Below are positions 1-9,090 of a stretch of DNA of 64,000 nucleotides, one piece after another (the stretch's first letter is position 1; every line of letters starts with the position of its first letter). The position numbers and the translations under genes were made by a program. Origin of the DNA: Stackebrandtia nassauensis DSM 44728 (GTDB lineage: Bacteria; Actinomycetota; Actinomycetes; Mycobacteriales; Micromonosporaceae); the NCBI RefSeq assembly GCF_000024545.1, contig NC_013947.1, forward strand, positions 3,782,001 to 3,846,000. Reading direction: 5' to 3'. Below the pieces are notes generated by a model, which searched no databases, was not told where the DNA came from, and saw nothing but the letters and a program-made list of their open reading frames with translations.

Positions 1-822
1 GCACTGATCACCGTGATCACCATGCTGCCGCCAGCCATCGCGCCAACGGCGATCGTGCCGTCCTCATTCGACCCCGACACCCCGCAAGTCTGGAACCCCG
101 GCGAACCGTGGATCACCAGTTCCGGCAAACCGAAGCCGCCCGACAGCACCGCTGCCGCCTACACTGCCGCGCTGTGGAAGCACTTCGCACAGCGGTATCC
201 GGGGGTCACACCTCGGGACACGACCTCTGACGGCCACGCCGAGATGCCCGGTCCGGTCACCGACACCGGCTGGTTCACGCGCGAAAGCCAAACCCTCGAC
301 CAGGTCGCCCCCGCGGAATACGTCCCCTTCGAGTCCTATGGGGGCGCCGTGTACACCAGGACAGTCCTCGGCCTGCACCAATCGATCGGGAAAGACAATC
401 CCGTCAGTCCTGACGCGGACAGCTACGACTCGGTGATGGTCCAATTCGACGACGCCACCCACCCCGACATCCTGGACCTGTGGATCATCCCCCCGAGAAC
501 CTACACAAAGGACACCGGGGGCGCGCTCGACCTGACCGCGTGCGGCTACAAACTGCCGACATTCAAGACCTCCACATGCGACATAACCCGGGCGAAGGGA
601 CCCAACGGTGAGAAACTTCGGTTCGTCACGGGACGCACCAAACTCGCCGAGTCCGAACCCGAACGTCGGGCGGAAGGATCCGAACACTTCGCGGTGCTAT
701 ACCGGATCGACGGCTCGGCCGTGGTCGTGCGCGACGCGGCCTACACCGCCGGCCACGCCCCTTCACTATCCTTTTCAGAACTCGCCACCATCGCACTGGC
801 CCTGCCAATAAAACCCCCGTAA
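1..822 (+). CDS. Partial exported or membrane-anchored protein, function unknown
   Basis: The reading frame is open from the first base of the window, so the true start lies upstream and the protein is truncated at its N-terminus. The first visible residues are hydrophobic (ALITVITMLPPAIAPTAI), consistent with the end of a signal peptide or single membrane anchor, followed by a Pro-rich linker and a soluble domain of about 240 residues. Two cysteines in the C-terminal half (in TACGYK and TSTCDIT) could form a disulphide. It ends with TAA at 820-822. I do not recognise the family. The extracytoplasmic location is inferred from the hydrophobic start only. Confidence 0.6.
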   Translation, partial: ALITVITMLPPAIAPTAIVPSSFDPDTPQVWNPGEPWITSSGKPKPPDSTAAAYTAALWKHFAQRYPGVTPRDTTSDGHAEMPGPVTDTGWFTRESQTLDQVAPAEYVPFESYGGAVYTRTVLGLHQSIGKDNPVSPDADSYDSVMVQFDDATHPDILDLWIIPPRTYTKDTGGALDLTACGYKLPTFKTSTCDITRAKGPNGEKLRFVTGRTKLAESEPERRAEGSEHFAVLYRIDGSAVVVRDAAYTAGHAPSLSFSELATIALALPIKPP

Positions 823-890
823 CACCTGATTCGCCGCACCGATTCGTTAGTCAACCTGTCACAATCGGCTATAACCCCAGCCCAATGACT

Positions 891-930
891 ATGTAGCAAC
901 TCTAGCGAAGGCTATGTAGAGTTGCTACAT
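891..930 (+). promoter_or_regulatory. Palindromic operator overlapping the padR start codon
   Basis: Two perfect 14-base arms in inverted orientation, ATGTAGCAACTCTA at 891-904 and its reverse complement at 917-930, are separated by 12 bases. The right arm ends inside the ATG of the PadR-like gene at 929. A dyad of this size next to a padR gene is the usual arrangement for autoregulation. No Shine-Dalgarno sequence precedes the ATG, so the transcript may be leaderless. PadR binding is inferred. Confidence 0.65.
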
Positions 931-1258
931 GGTTGAAAGGCTGAAACTGACCACCACGGTGGTACGGGTGCTGACGTGTTTCATCGAAGACGTCGACGCC
1001 GACCGCTACGGCATGGATCTCATGCGCGACAGCGACCTGGCCAGCGGAACCCTCTATCCGATCCTGAACCGGCTGGAGGAGGCCGGCTGGCTGACCGCCT
1101 CCTGGGAAAAGGTCGAGGCCGGCGCGACCGCCCGGCCAGCACGGCGGTACTACCGGCTGACTCCCGACGGCGCCAAGGCCGCCCGCACCGAACTGGCCGC
1201 CGTGCACGAGCGGCTGTCCAAGGCGCTGGGGCCGTTGGGAAAGCCGAGGACCACATGA
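929..1258 (+). CDS. PadR-family transcriptional regulator
   Basis: This 109-residue protein has the PadR winged-helix layout: an N-terminal helix-turn-helix segment, then the signature stretch SGTLYPILNRLEEAGWL at about residues 40-56, then a wing with RYYRLTPDGAKAA and a short C-terminal helix for dimerisation. PadR proteins usually repress their own operon and a neighbouring membrane protein or efflux gene. The stop overlaps the start of the next gene by four bases (ATGA), so the two are translationally coupled. A palindrome covers the start codon and is the probable operator. The effector is unknown. Confidence 0.85.
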   Translation: MVERLKLTTTVVRVLTCFIEDVDADRYGMDLMRDSDLASGTLYPILNRLEEAGWLTASWEKVEAGATARPARRYYRLTPDGAKAARTELAAVHERLSKALGPLGKPRTT

Positions 1259-3276
1259 CGGTGATCGACAAAATGGCCGAGCTACTCCTGCGGCTGGCCC
1301 GCGACCGCTGGCCCGAACGACTGCGCGAGGACAGGTATCGAGAATGGAGCGCGGAGATGTACGCCATCAGGAACCAGGAGTCGAAGTCGGCCCTCCAACG
1401 AGCCTTCGGCCAGTTCAGGTTCGCCTTCAGTCTCGCCGTGTCACCACCGGGCGGCCAACGCCACCAGACACCAGGCTGGCGCGAGTCCCTGCCCGGGTGG
1501 GGACGGAGGCTGCTGCCGCTCGCGGTGCTGTTCGCCTTCGGTGCCGGCTGCTCACTCGTGGTGGGGCAGCCACGGATGCTGGGCGTCGTGTTCGTCAACC
1601 TCAGCGGTGGCGATCTACTGTGGCCAAACGTTGTCACGGTGGCGTTCATCCTGGCGTTGGTGGCGGCGTCGGCCATGCTGGGTCACGCCCTTGGCGCTCA
1701 TCTGCCACCCTCGCGACAGCCACGCCACAAGACCGCCCGCGCGCTGTCCGTCGTCACCGCCACACTGGCGGTCGGCGCCGGGATGCTGGCAACCTGGCTG
1801 TCCATCTCCGGCTTCGCCTCCGAAGGCGGCGAGACACAGTCGACACTGTGGACGTCCCCGCTGTTGTGGATGGTCGCCGTCGTTCCGCTGCTGTTGTGGG
1901 CGGTGTGGTCGGCCCGTCGTGATCGGGTGAAAACCGCGCGGTGGCTGGGGATCGCGGCCGGCCTGGTCCTCCTCGAAGTACTCGCCCTGCCGCCAGCCCT
2001 GGTGATGCGGGAACAGTTGGGGCTGCCGGACTCCGCGATCAGTGCGTCCACCGCGCCGCTGTTGTTTCCGGCATCGTTCCTGCAACCCGCCGGACTCAGC
2101 CCCGAGCTGGGGACGCTCAGTTTCACCTCGCTGATGCCGAGCATGCTTGCCGCCACCACGTTCACGCTGTTCTACGTCATCCGGTCCTGCCGGGCCACGG
2201 TCCGTCCCGTACCGCCAGTGGTGCGCTCCGGCGCCGCCGCACCCGCCGCGTCAACCGCCCGGGCCGGATTCGCACTGGCGATAATGGGACTCGGCCTGGT
2301 CACATGGGCGATCGCCGTCGCGTTCACCCCACCGGCGGCCGATCCTTTGACCGACACCGGAGATCCCCAGTTCCTGATGTGGTCTGTCGAACTGCGCCTG
2401 GCCGCCATCACGGTAGTCGCCACCGCGTTGGCCCTCGCCCTGGTGGGACGCGGACGGCCGTTCCTACCGGCAACAGTGACCGGCGTCGGACTGCTGACAG
2501 CCGACACGATCCTCGACGCGACCGATCAGGTCGGCCGCACCGGCCTGTACGGCGCGCTAGGCGCGGGCGTGGTGATCACGGCATTCACGTGGTGGCTCGG
2601 CCGAACCCTGCTCATCGCCCCGCCGCAGGAGCGGGCGAACCGGCGCGCTGCCACCGGAATCGCCGTCGTCGCAGCGTTGTGCGCTCCGGCAATGCTGCTG
2701 CAGTCGACCTCGCCGTCGACCACCGCCGAATCCGGCGGCACCTCGGCGACACCGGCGATATTTCCCGCCGTGACCGTCGCGGTTACGGCGCTGTTGGCCC
2801 TCGTGGCCTCGGCGAGCGCGCTGGCGGCTCGACGTCACGGCCCAACCCGGCTCACCGCCGCAGCGACGATGGTCGTTCCGGCAGGTCTATTGGGGAGCTT
2901 GGCGATGTTCAGCGGCGTGCCGGACTCAGTCGCGTGGATCGGAACGCTGGCGGGCCTGCCGTTCGCGGTGTTCTTGTTGGCACTCATGTGGTGGGAACGC
3001 GTGCGGCAGCGCGCGAAGGCGACCGGGACCTGGACCGCGCTCACGCTCCTCAGCACCGTGGCGATGGTACCGACGCTGCTGATCGGCTTCTTCGCGTCGA
3101 TCTTCATCACCGGCCCACTGTTGACCGTGACGGGAAACGGCGGGTACCCCGTCGACGGTTCGTCGATCATGCCGGGGATCCTGACTGTGGGTATCAGCTA
3201 CGGGATCGGGGCGGCCTACATCCTGCTGCCACCGCCCCGCACGATCGCCATGGTCACCGTCCCGGTCGGGGCATGA
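1255..3276 (+). CDS. Polytopic membrane protein in an operon with PadR
   Basis: The start ATG at 1255 overlaps the PadR stop. The product is about 673 residues. A charged cytoplasmic N-terminus of about 80 residues with two amphipathic helices (DRWPERLREDRYREW) is followed by many hydrophobic segments, probably a dozen or more, separated by short loops rich in Pro, Thr and Arg. No ABC ATPase motif or transporter signature is visible. Membrane proteins coupled to PadR in actinomycetes are often targets of that regulator, with unassigned roles in stress or export. An in-frame extension upstream to 976 runs across padR in another frame and is not the start. Confidence 0.8.
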   Translation: MTVIDKMAELLLRLARDRWPERLREDRYREWSAEMYAIRNQESKSALQRAFGQFRFAFSLAVSPPGGQRHQTPGWRESLPGWGRRLLPLAVLFAFGAGCSLVVGQPRMLGVVFVNLSGGDLLWPNVVTVAFILALVAASAMLGHALGAHLPPSRQPRHKTARALSVVTATLAVGAGMLATWLSISGFASEGGETQSTLWTSPLLWMVAVVPLLLWAVWSARRDRVKTARWLGIAAGLVLLEVLALPPALVMREQLGLPDSAISASTAPLLFPASFLQPAGLSPELGTLSFTSLMPSMLAATTFTLFYVIRSCRATVRPVPPVVRSGAAAPAASTARAGFALAIMGLGLVTWAIAVAFTPPAADPLTDTGDPQFLMWSVELRLAAITVVATALALALVGRGRPFLPATVTGVGLLTADTILDATDQVGRTGLYGALGAGVVITAFTWWLGRTLLIAPPQERANRRAATGIAVVAALCAPAMLLQSTSPSTTAESGGTSATPAIFPAVTVAVTALLALVASASALAARRHGPTRLTAAATMVVPAGLLGSLAMFSGVPDSVAWIGTLAGLPFAVFLLALMWWERVRQRAKATGTWTALTLLSTVAMVPTLLIGFFASIFITGPLLTVTGNGGYPVDGSSIMPGILTVGISYGIGAAYILLPPPRTIAMVTVPVGA

Positions 3277-3331
3277 CGGCGCGGTGCACACGCGGCGGGC
3301 CCACTGGTGCGCAACCGCAGCCGTCAGTGGT

Positions 3332-3925
3332 CTACACGTGGGCTTTGAGCACCCGGTAGCGAAGGTGCGTGGCCGCGGGGGTGTTGATGACGTCGCGCAC
3401 CTGAAGCCGGGTGTGGTCGATCTTCATCGTCTCGAACAGGCGGGTGCCGTCACCGAAGAGCACCGGCGCCACATGGAGGCTGATCTCGTCGAGGAGCCCC
3501 GCCTCGATGAACTGCCGTCCCAGCGCGGCTCCGCCCATGACCGTGACGTCACCATTGCCCGCCACGGCCGTGGCGCGTGCCAGGGCGGCTTCGATGCCGT
3601 CGGTGACGAACTCGTAGACGCCGTCTTCGGGACTGTGTCGCGGCGCATTGTGGGTGACCACGATGACCGGGCGGCGCGCCGGTCCACTGGGGCCGTCCGC
3701 CTGCCAGTACGGCACCGACAAATCGTAGGTGGCGCGACCGGCGATGACCGCGCCGATGTTGTCCCAACCGGACGCCACCAGGGCTTCGTTGGCGGGGTCG
3801 CCGTCGGCGAACACCCAGTCGTGCAGCACGTGGCTGCCTTCGCCGTTGGGTTCGTCGGCGGTGCGGTTGGCGGCACTGATGTAGCCGTCCAGCGACATGC
3901 TGATGTCGAAGATAACGGTGTTCAT
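3332..3925 (-). CDS. RibD C-terminal / dihydrofolate reductase-like protein
   Basis: This 197-residue protein matches the actinobacterial dihydrofolate-reductase-family (RibD_C) fold. The N-terminus carries MSLDGYISAANRTADEP, the middle has AGRATYDLSVPYW, and the NADPH-binding part shows DVTVMGGAALGRQFIEAGLLDEI followed by APVLFGDGTRLF. These proteins reduce small substrates with NADPH, but most have no assigned substrate. Neighbours: it is divergent from the LuxR/ATPase regulator starting at 4080, with about 150 bases between them for shared control, an arrangement that suggests, but does not prove, regulation by that protein. Confidence 0.85.
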   Translation of the reverse strand: MNTVIFDISMSLDGYISAANRTADEPNGEGSHVLHDWVFADGDPANEALVASGWDNIGAVIAGRATYDLSVPYWQADGPSGPARRPVIVVTHNAPRHSPEDGVYEFVTDGIEAALARATAVAGNGDVTVMGGAALGRQFIEAGLLDEISLHVAPVLFGDGTRLFETMKIDHTRLQVRDVINTPAATHLRYRVLKAHV

Positions 3926-4079
3926 GAAGACTCCTTGGTCGATGTGATCGAGGCTTGAACCTCTCGAGAAAGAGCCTGCTCGCGCGAGCTGGTCCGCGCC
4001 TCCGTGTCAGGCACCCATTCGCCCCCCATTCACCACTCACTCCCCCGCGAACCGCCCGGTACTGGGGCATGCTTTCGGT

Positions 4080-6824
4080 ATGGACACACCGGGTCTGGGG
4101 CCCATCTCGAAACGCGAGGCCGAGGTGCTCGCCGTTTTGGGCGAGCACCTGACCAACGCCCAGATCGCCCACCGGTTGCACATCTCGGTGCGGACCGTCG
4201 AGAACCATGTGTCGTCGCTGCTGCGCAAACTGGGCGCGGCGAACCGTCAGGCACTGGCCGCGATCGCCGGGCCGCGTCCGGATGCGCCGTCGCCGGGAAC
4301 CGTGATCGGCATACCGCACGGACACACCACCTTCGTGGGGCGGCGGCCGGATCACGACGCCGTGGTGACGGCGTTGGCCGACGCCCGGCTGGTGAGCCTG
4401 ATGGGGCCCGGCGGGATGGGCAAGACCCGGCTGGCGGCCGTGGTCGCCACCGCCGTGGCACCGGCGTTCCCGGCCGGGGCGGCGTTCGTGGACCTGGTCC
4501 CTGTGCGGCCCGGACAGGTGACCGTGGCGGTGGCGCAGGTCCTGGGCGTGACCGAGCGGCCGCCGCAGACCCTGGACCACACGATCGTCGGCTGGCTCAA
4601 GCAGGGCAGGTTCCTGTTGGTCCTGGACAACTGCGAACACGTCGTCGACGATGTCGCCGCCCTGGCCGCGATGGTCCAGCAGCGGTGTCCTAACACGACG
4701 ATCCTGGCCACCACGCGGCGGCGCCTGGCCGTACCGGGTGAGCAGGTGGTTCGGCTGGGGCCGCTACCGATCGAACCGGACGCGGTGCGACTGTTCTTCG
4801 ATCGCGCCCGCGCTGTCGACGCCGAACTCGACATCGACCCCCAGACAGCGGCGGCCATCTGCCGCAACCTGGACGGCATGCCGCTGGCCGTCGAGATCGC
4901 CGCGGCCCGTGCTGCCTCGCTGGGCGCCGAGGGGCTACGCGCGGCGGCGGGCGATCGGCTGCGGCTGGCCAGCGGTACCAGGGGCGTCCATCCGAGACAC
5001 TCGTCGCTGAGCGCGGTCATGTCCTGGAGCTACGACCTGCTCGACACCGAGGCGCAGGCGGCCTTGCGGGCGTTGTCGGTGTTCACCGGTTCCTTCGACC
5101 TTTCCGCGGTCGCCGCGGCGACCGCATCAACGCACGACAGCGCCGTCGCCGACGTGATCGGTCGGCTCGCCGATGACAGCCTGGTGGTGCGCGACGGCCG
5201 GTTCGGGCGTGGCCGTTGGCGACTGCTCGACACCGTGCGCGCCTTCGCCGCGCAAAGACGCGACCCGGCCGAGCACTCGCGAGTGCGGGAACGCTACATC
5301 GCCTGGGCAGCCCAGACAGCCGCACGCCTGGCAGCCGAGCTCGGTGACGACGAGCAACTCGATTTCGCCGCGGTCGCCGCCGATCTCAGGGCGGCAGCGG
5401 CTTCAACGGCGGCAAGCCCCGATCCCACCGCACACCGCCTGGCCGTCTCACTGGCCACAGTGACCTTCGCGTATGGATTCAACCGCGAAGCCCGTGAGCA
5501 CTTCACCGGCGCCGCCCAACGCGCCCCCGACGCCCGCCAGGCGGGTCGAGACCTGTGCGCCGCCGCGAATGTGGCCACCGCCGTGTACGACGGCCCGGCG
5601 GCTTTCGATCTGTTTCTGGCCGCGGCCAACCGTTCCCGTGCGGCGGGCCTCGACAACGACGCTGCCGCCGCCACCGCCTCGGCCCTCATCACCGCGCTGC
5701 GGTTTCCCGGCGAGTTCCCGCAGCGGCTGACACCAGAAGACGGCGCCCGCCTGTTGGCCACCGCGATGCGCGACGCCACCCAGGACGACCCCCGCACCGC
5801 GGCGCTGATCGCGGCCGCCCGGGCATGGAACGACGGCACCGGCGCCGACGAAGCCCTGGAACTCGCGCGCGCACTCGGCGACCCGCTGCTGTTGCTGGGC
5901 GCGTTGGACATCGCCATGACGGATCCCGGGCGGCGCGCCCAGGTCGGCGAGTTCGTGGCCGAGCGCCTGCGCCTCGTTGCCGAGCTGCCGCGTCACGATC
6001 CAGCAGCCGCCACCGAGATCACCGACACTTTCCACGTCGCGACCTCCCACGCCGTGGCGACCGGCGATCTGCCCGCCGCCGCATCGATTCTCGAGACCGC
6101 GGCGGCACAGGACCCGCTGGCGGGCCACCCCTACGTCACAGCGCCACGACGCATCCGGGTCGCGGTACTCGCGGGCCGGTTCGGTGAAGCCCTCGCCGCC
6201 ACCGAAGCGCTGTGGGACGAGTGGCAACGCGACGGCGCCCCCACCCGCCGCTGGATGGCCACCGCTGTGGCGATGGCAGCACTGGCCGAAGGCCTGCGCG
6301 GCACCAGCCACAGCCACCGGTGGCGGGAACGGGCACTGCGGGTCGCCCAAACCGACGACGTGACCGGCTCGATCGAACTGGCGGCGTGCATCGCGTTCGT
6401 CGACGCCCGCCTAGCAGTACACACTGGACACACGGTCGACGCCGGTGCGATGGTCAAGCGAGCGTTCGCGTCCTTCAAGGACGAAACGGTGGTGCCGCAT
6501 CCAGCCGTGGGCGGCCACATCTGGAAGAGTTACGCACGCGCCGCTGCTGCCGAACTGGCCGTGTTCGCGGGCCTGCCCGACGCCGGGGAACTGCTTACGG
6601 CCGCCAGCCACCACGCCGCCGACAACCGTTGGGCGGCAGCCTGTCTGGCACGGGCGCGAGGGCGCCTGACCGGGGAACCCGAGCACCTGGCCAGCGTCGC
6701 GGCGCAATGGGACCGGATAGGTGCACGCTTTGAACGGGCCTGCACCCTCATGTTGATACCGGAACACCGCGACGAGGCACGCACCGAACTGGAAGCTCTC
6801 GGAGCCTCCTCCCCCGCGCTGTGA
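4080..6824 (+). CDS. Large LuxR-type ATPase transcriptional regulator
   Basis: The product is 914 residues. An N-terminal LuxR-type helix-turn-helix (residues about 8-58; SKREAEVLAVLGEHLTNAQIA and ISVRTVENHVSSLLRKLG) precedes an NB-ARC/STAND ATPase with Walker A GPGGMGKTRL near residue 104 and Walker B FLLVLDNCEHV near residue 180, then a long helical TPR-like half. LAL-family regulators usually carry the HTH at the C-terminus; the N-terminal position is a known actinobacterial variant. The fold suggests an ATP-dependent switch that senses a ligand through the TPR part. The target is probably the divergent reductase gene, by position only. Confidence 0.85.
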   Translation: MDTPGLGPISKREAEVLAVLGEHLTNAQIAHRLHISVRTVENHVSSLLRKLGAANRQALAAIAGPRPDAPSPGTVIGIPHGHTTFVGRRPDHDAVVTALADARLVSLMGPGGMGKTRLAAVVATAVAPAFPAGAAFVDLVPVRPGQVTVAVAQVLGVTERPPQTLDHTIVGWLKQGRFLLVLDNCEHVVDDVAALAAMVQQRCPNTTILATTRRRLAVPGEQVVRLGPLPIEPDAVRLFFDRARAVDAELDIDPQTAAAICRNLDGMPLAVEIAAARAASLGAEGLRAAAGDRLRLASGTRGVHPRHSSLSAVMSWSYDLLDTEAQAALRALSVFTGSFDLSAVAAATASTHDSAVADVIGRLADDSLVVRDGRFGRGRWRLLDTVRAFAAQRRDPAEHSRVRERYIAWAAQTAARLAAELGDDEQLDFAAVAADLRAAAASTAASPDPTAHRLAVSLATVTFAYGFNREAREHFTGAAQRAPDARQAGRDLCAAANVATAVYDGPAAFDLFLAAANRSRAAGLDNDAAAATASALITALRFPGEFPQRLTPEDGARLLATAMRDATQDDPRTAALIAAARAWNDGTGADEALELARALGDPLLLLGALDIAMTDPGRRAQVGEFVAERLRLVAELPRHDPAAATEITDTFHVATSHAVATGDLPAAASILETAAAQDPLAGHPYVTAPRRIRVAVLAGRFGEALAATEALWDEWQRDGAPTRRWMATAVAMAALAEGLRGTSHSHRWRERALRVAQTDDVTGSIELAACIAFVDARLAVHTGHTVDAGAMVKRAFASFKDETVVPHPAVGGHIWKSYARAAAAELAVFAGLPDAGELLTAASHHAADNRWAAACLARARGRLTGEPEHLASVAAQWDRIGARFERACTLMLIPEHRDEARTELEALGASSPAL

Positions 6825-6872
6825 CGCCGAAGCCCGGCTTGCTGCGATCGGCGTTGGTCGCCGTGAGTTGTG

Positions 6873-6896
6873 GGCCGCGCTTGTCAGCGCGGCCCA
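6873..6896. terminator. Strong hairpin between convergent genes
   Basis: A perfect 10-bp GC stem (GGGCCGCGCT paired with AGCGCGGCCC) closes a four-base TGTC loop between the regulator ending at 6824 and the convergent heat-shock gene ending at 6914. No clear T-tract follows. It is placed to stop transcription from both sides. Confidence 0.7.
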
Positions 6897-6913
6897 GGTG
6901 TGGTGAAGGATTC

Positions 6914-7348
6914 CTAGGCGTTGATTTGTTTGCGTTGGGTGGTTGATCCGATGGCGATCTTTCGTGGTTTGGCTTGTTCGGCCACCGGGATGTGCAAGGT
7001 GAGGACGCCGTTGGTGTAGTCGGCGTTGATGTTGTCGGTGTCGAGTGTGTCGCCGAGGAACAGCTGGCGGGAGAACACGCCGCGCGGGCGTTCGGCGACT
7101 TCGACGTCGTCGTTCTCGCCGAAGTCGGGGCGTCGTTCGGCTTTGACGGTGAGCACGTTGCGTTCGACGTCCAAGTCGATCGATTCGGCGTCTACACCGG
7201 GTAGGTCGAAGCGGACGACGTAGTCGTCAGCGGTGCGGTAGGCATCCATGGGCATGGCCGCGGGCCGCGACGCGGTGCCGTTGACACCCAGCATCTGCTG
7301 GGCGAGACGGTCCAGTTCCCGAAACGGGTCGGTACGCATCAACATCAT
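6914..7348 (-). CDS. hsp20: Small heat-shock protein, Hsp20/alpha-crystallin family
   Basis: The 144-residue product has a short N-terminus ([17 protein letters not shown]), an alpha-crystallin domain from about residue 35 with [29 protein letters not shown] and [11 protein letters not shown], and a C-terminal tail. Hsp20 chaperones form oligomers that hold unfolding proteins until Hsp70/ClpB refold them. The start was chosen because AGGAGG lies 6 bases upstream of the ATG at 7348; an upstream ATG abuts the AGGAGG with no spacing, and a longer frame to 7408 has no ribosome-binding site. A MerR-type gene at 7977 is a candidate regulator. Confidence 0.92.
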   Translation of the reverse strand: MMLMRTDPFRELDRLAQQMLGVNGTASRPAAMPMDAYRTADDYVVRFDLPGVDAESIDLDVERNVLTVKAERRPDFGENDDVEVAERPRGVFSRQLFLGDTLDTDNINADYTNGVLTLHIPVAEQAKPRKIAIGSTTQRKQINA

Positions 7349-7544
7349 CAACATCCTCCTGATGTGGTGATTGATATACGCCAATCGTGAAAACAACAGT
7401 ACAGGCAATTGTCCTTAGTGGATCTAACCATCCGGCATACAGGGTGCCGACCGGATGCCAGCCGGGGAGGACCTTTCAGGCATCCGGCCCGCACCAGTGG
7501 TATCGGTTCTCCTTTCTCTTGCCGTGTCGGTTTCCATTTGCGCG

Positions 7545-7814
7545 TTACGGCGGCCCGCGTGGCCAGGCGAGCGCCTGCCTCAGGGCCAAACCCTCAGCCA
7601 GAGGGATGAGCCTCGGCTCAGGGCGGTGGTGTCGCCGTGGCGGGCGGCGAAAAGGAACTCGCCCGCAACGACCGCGACGCGGCGGAGTGGGGATGGCGCC
7701 CTGCGGAAAGTTCGCGGCGATGATGGCATCGAATTCAGCGTCGACCCAGTCGTCGTCTACGCACACCACGTCGACGAACCTCGGGTCGGCCGTTAGCCGC
7801 GACTTCGCAGGCAT
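7545..7814 (-). CDS. Small hypothetical protein
   Basis: The 89-residue frame contains DVVCVDDDWVDAEFDAIIAANF, which resembles short uncharacterised actinobacterial proteins of the pattern C-x-D-x-x-W-x-x-AEFDAIIAANF followed by a Pro/Arg-rich tail. The tail here is very basic and shows no globular pattern. It lies between the heat-shock gene and the MerR-type gene, on the strand of the former. The conserved-looking N-terminal half argues that it is coded. The function is unknown. Confidence 0.45.
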   Translation of the reverse strand: MPAKSRLTADPRFVDVVCVDDDWVDAEFDAIIAANFPQGAIPTPPRRGRCGRVPFRRPPRRHHRPEPRLIPLAEGLALRQALAWPRGPP

Positions 7815-7901
7815 CGTGGTTCCACTCCCCGGATCAGTGATCGTCAGGTCGTTTCACGGTTCAACACCTTCGACGAAAAACTGTATCGCTGACTGTAGGT
7901 T

Positions 7902-7928
7902 TTGTCAACTCTCAAATTAAGGTATCCT
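7902..7928 (+). promoter_or_regulatory. Putative promoter of the MerR-type gene
   Basis: An AT-rich patch in GC-rich surroundings carries TTGTCA at 7902-7907 and TATCCT at 7923-7928, spaced 15 bases apart and about 50 bases upstream of the chosen start at 7977. The short spacing resembles MerR-controlled promoters, which normally have long spacers, only loosely. Confidence 0.35.
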
Positions 7929-7976
7929 CTAGCGAACGATCACAGAACATGTGCCTTGAGGAAGGACGACGGCTCG

Positions 7977-8285
7977 TTGCCGGACGCCGCGAATTTCGAC
8001 GACGTGGACTACCCCACGTACACCACCGGACAGGTGGCGCGCATGCTCACCGTCCAGCAGGCGTTCTTGCGCAGCCTCGACGCCGCCGACATCATCACTC
8101 CGCAGCGCTCCCCCGGCGGCCACCGCCGCTACAGCCGCCGCCAGGTCACCCTCATTGTCAGGCTGCGAGAACAACTCGACGAGGGCCACACCCTGGCCGC
8201 CGCCGTCCGCATCACTGATCTGCAGGACCAGCTGGAGCAGGCGCACACCGAGATCTCACGACTCCGCAACCAACCCCGGCAATGA
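7977..8285 (+). CDS. MerR-family HTH regulator
   Basis: The helix-turn-helix starts with YTTGQVARMLTVQQAFLRSLD and continues through SPGGHRRYSRRQVTLIVRLREQL, the MerR pattern in which GGHRRYS marks the recognition wing. The protein ends with a short helix (DLQDQLEQAHTEISRLRN) that would make the antiparallel coiled-coil dimer. Only about 100 residues are present and there is no effector domain. The frame extends to 7902, but that region is promoter-like; TTG at 7977 follows GAGGAAGGA, so it was preferred. Short MerR proteins next to hsp20 genes in actinomycetes often regulate the chaperone. Confidence 0.75.
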   Translation: MPDAANFDDVDYPTYTTGQVARMLTVQQAFLRSLDAADIITPQRSPGGHRRYSRRQVTLIVRLREQLDEGHTLAAAVRITDLQDQLEQAHTEISRLRNQPRQ

Positions 8286-8649
8286 ATGCCTCTCCCAGAT
8301 CAACCAGCGCAATCACTGTGCCGCAAGAACCGCCCTGCCAACAACGAGTACAACCACGGGTAGTGCGCAGCCCGCGAGTCGGCAACCGCCAAGCGTCACA
8401 GGCAAGTGCGGCACTTGTGCTGGTCGCGTCACCGTCAGCGTGAATCCTTCGGATCCACTCCACTAGGGCGGCCATCCCCATGTGAAGGCGTTCCTTTCGC
8501 GCTGTAACTCAACGCTCCTGACGGTTTCTGCTTTCCACGCACGTGGTGGTGTTTCAATCGCGGCCTGGGTGGCGCGAAACGGTGGGCTAGGCGCGCACCA
8601 AGGAGAAGGAGGTAAGTTTCTGAGCAGGTTCGAGTCGAGGTGGTATCCC
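8286..8649. other. Intergenic stretch with one CRISPR-repeat-like palindrome
   Basis: No gene is supported in these 364 bases. At about 8528-8560 there is a stretch with CCACGCACGTGG followed by TGGTGTTTCAATC, which looks like a single CRISPR-type repeat of a family unrelated to the arrays further on. There is no second copy nearby, so it is not an array. Confidence 0.4.
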
Positions 8650-9054
8650 ATGCCTTCTGCCAGCGAGAGCGACCCTGCGGTGATCAGTTACCAGCAGCGT
8701 CCATGTCGGGAGTGTCCGTGGAAGAAGGAAGCGCCAGTGGGCAAGTTTCCTCCTGAGGCGTTCCAGCACACTGCTGATACTGCCGTGCAACCTGACTTGT
8801 CGGCATGGGCAGGGCAGGGTCCACTGCAGAAGGTGTTCGCGTGCCACATGAGCGGCAGCGAAGACCATGACACCAAGGCCTGCGCGGGGTTCTTGGCCGT
8901 GGAAGGCCACGCCAACCTGGAAGTCCGCGTGCGCGTGGCACGCGGCGAAATTGCTGCTGAGGCGTTGGCGCCGGGTGAGGACTGGCCCGAGCTGTACGCC
9001 TCGCATGACGACATGGCCCGCGCCAACGGACTCGACATCGTTGACTCGTGCTGA
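8650..9054 (+). CDS. Cys-containing DUF6283-like protein
   Basis: The 134-residue product begins MPSASESDPAVISYQQRPC and has the pattern RPCRECPWKKEAPVGKFP at the N-terminus and FACHMSG with DTKACAGFL in the middle. Spaced cysteines plus a histidine suggest a metal site, as in the DUF6283 family known from actinomycetes and their mobile elements. The start at 8650 is preceded by GAGGTGG; the longer frame back to 8482 has no such site. The biochemical role is unknown. Confidence 0.7.
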   Translation: MPSASESDPAVISYQQRPCRECPWKKEAPVGKFPPEAFQHTADTAVQPDLSAWAGQGPLQKVFACHMSGSEDHDTKACAGFLAVEGHANLEVRVRVARGEIAAEALAPGEDWPELYASHDDMARANGLDIVDSC

Positions 9055-9090
9055 AGCGCACTGGATAGGTATCTACTTGAAGGAGACGCG

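Noticed and set aside
64..687. Minus-strand frame opposite the first gene
   Set aside because: A GC-bias shadow; composition is Arg/Gly/Val-rich with no domain.
976..1254. Extension of the membrane protein across padR
   Set aside because: It overlaps padR in another frame; the ATGA junction at 1255 is the natural start.
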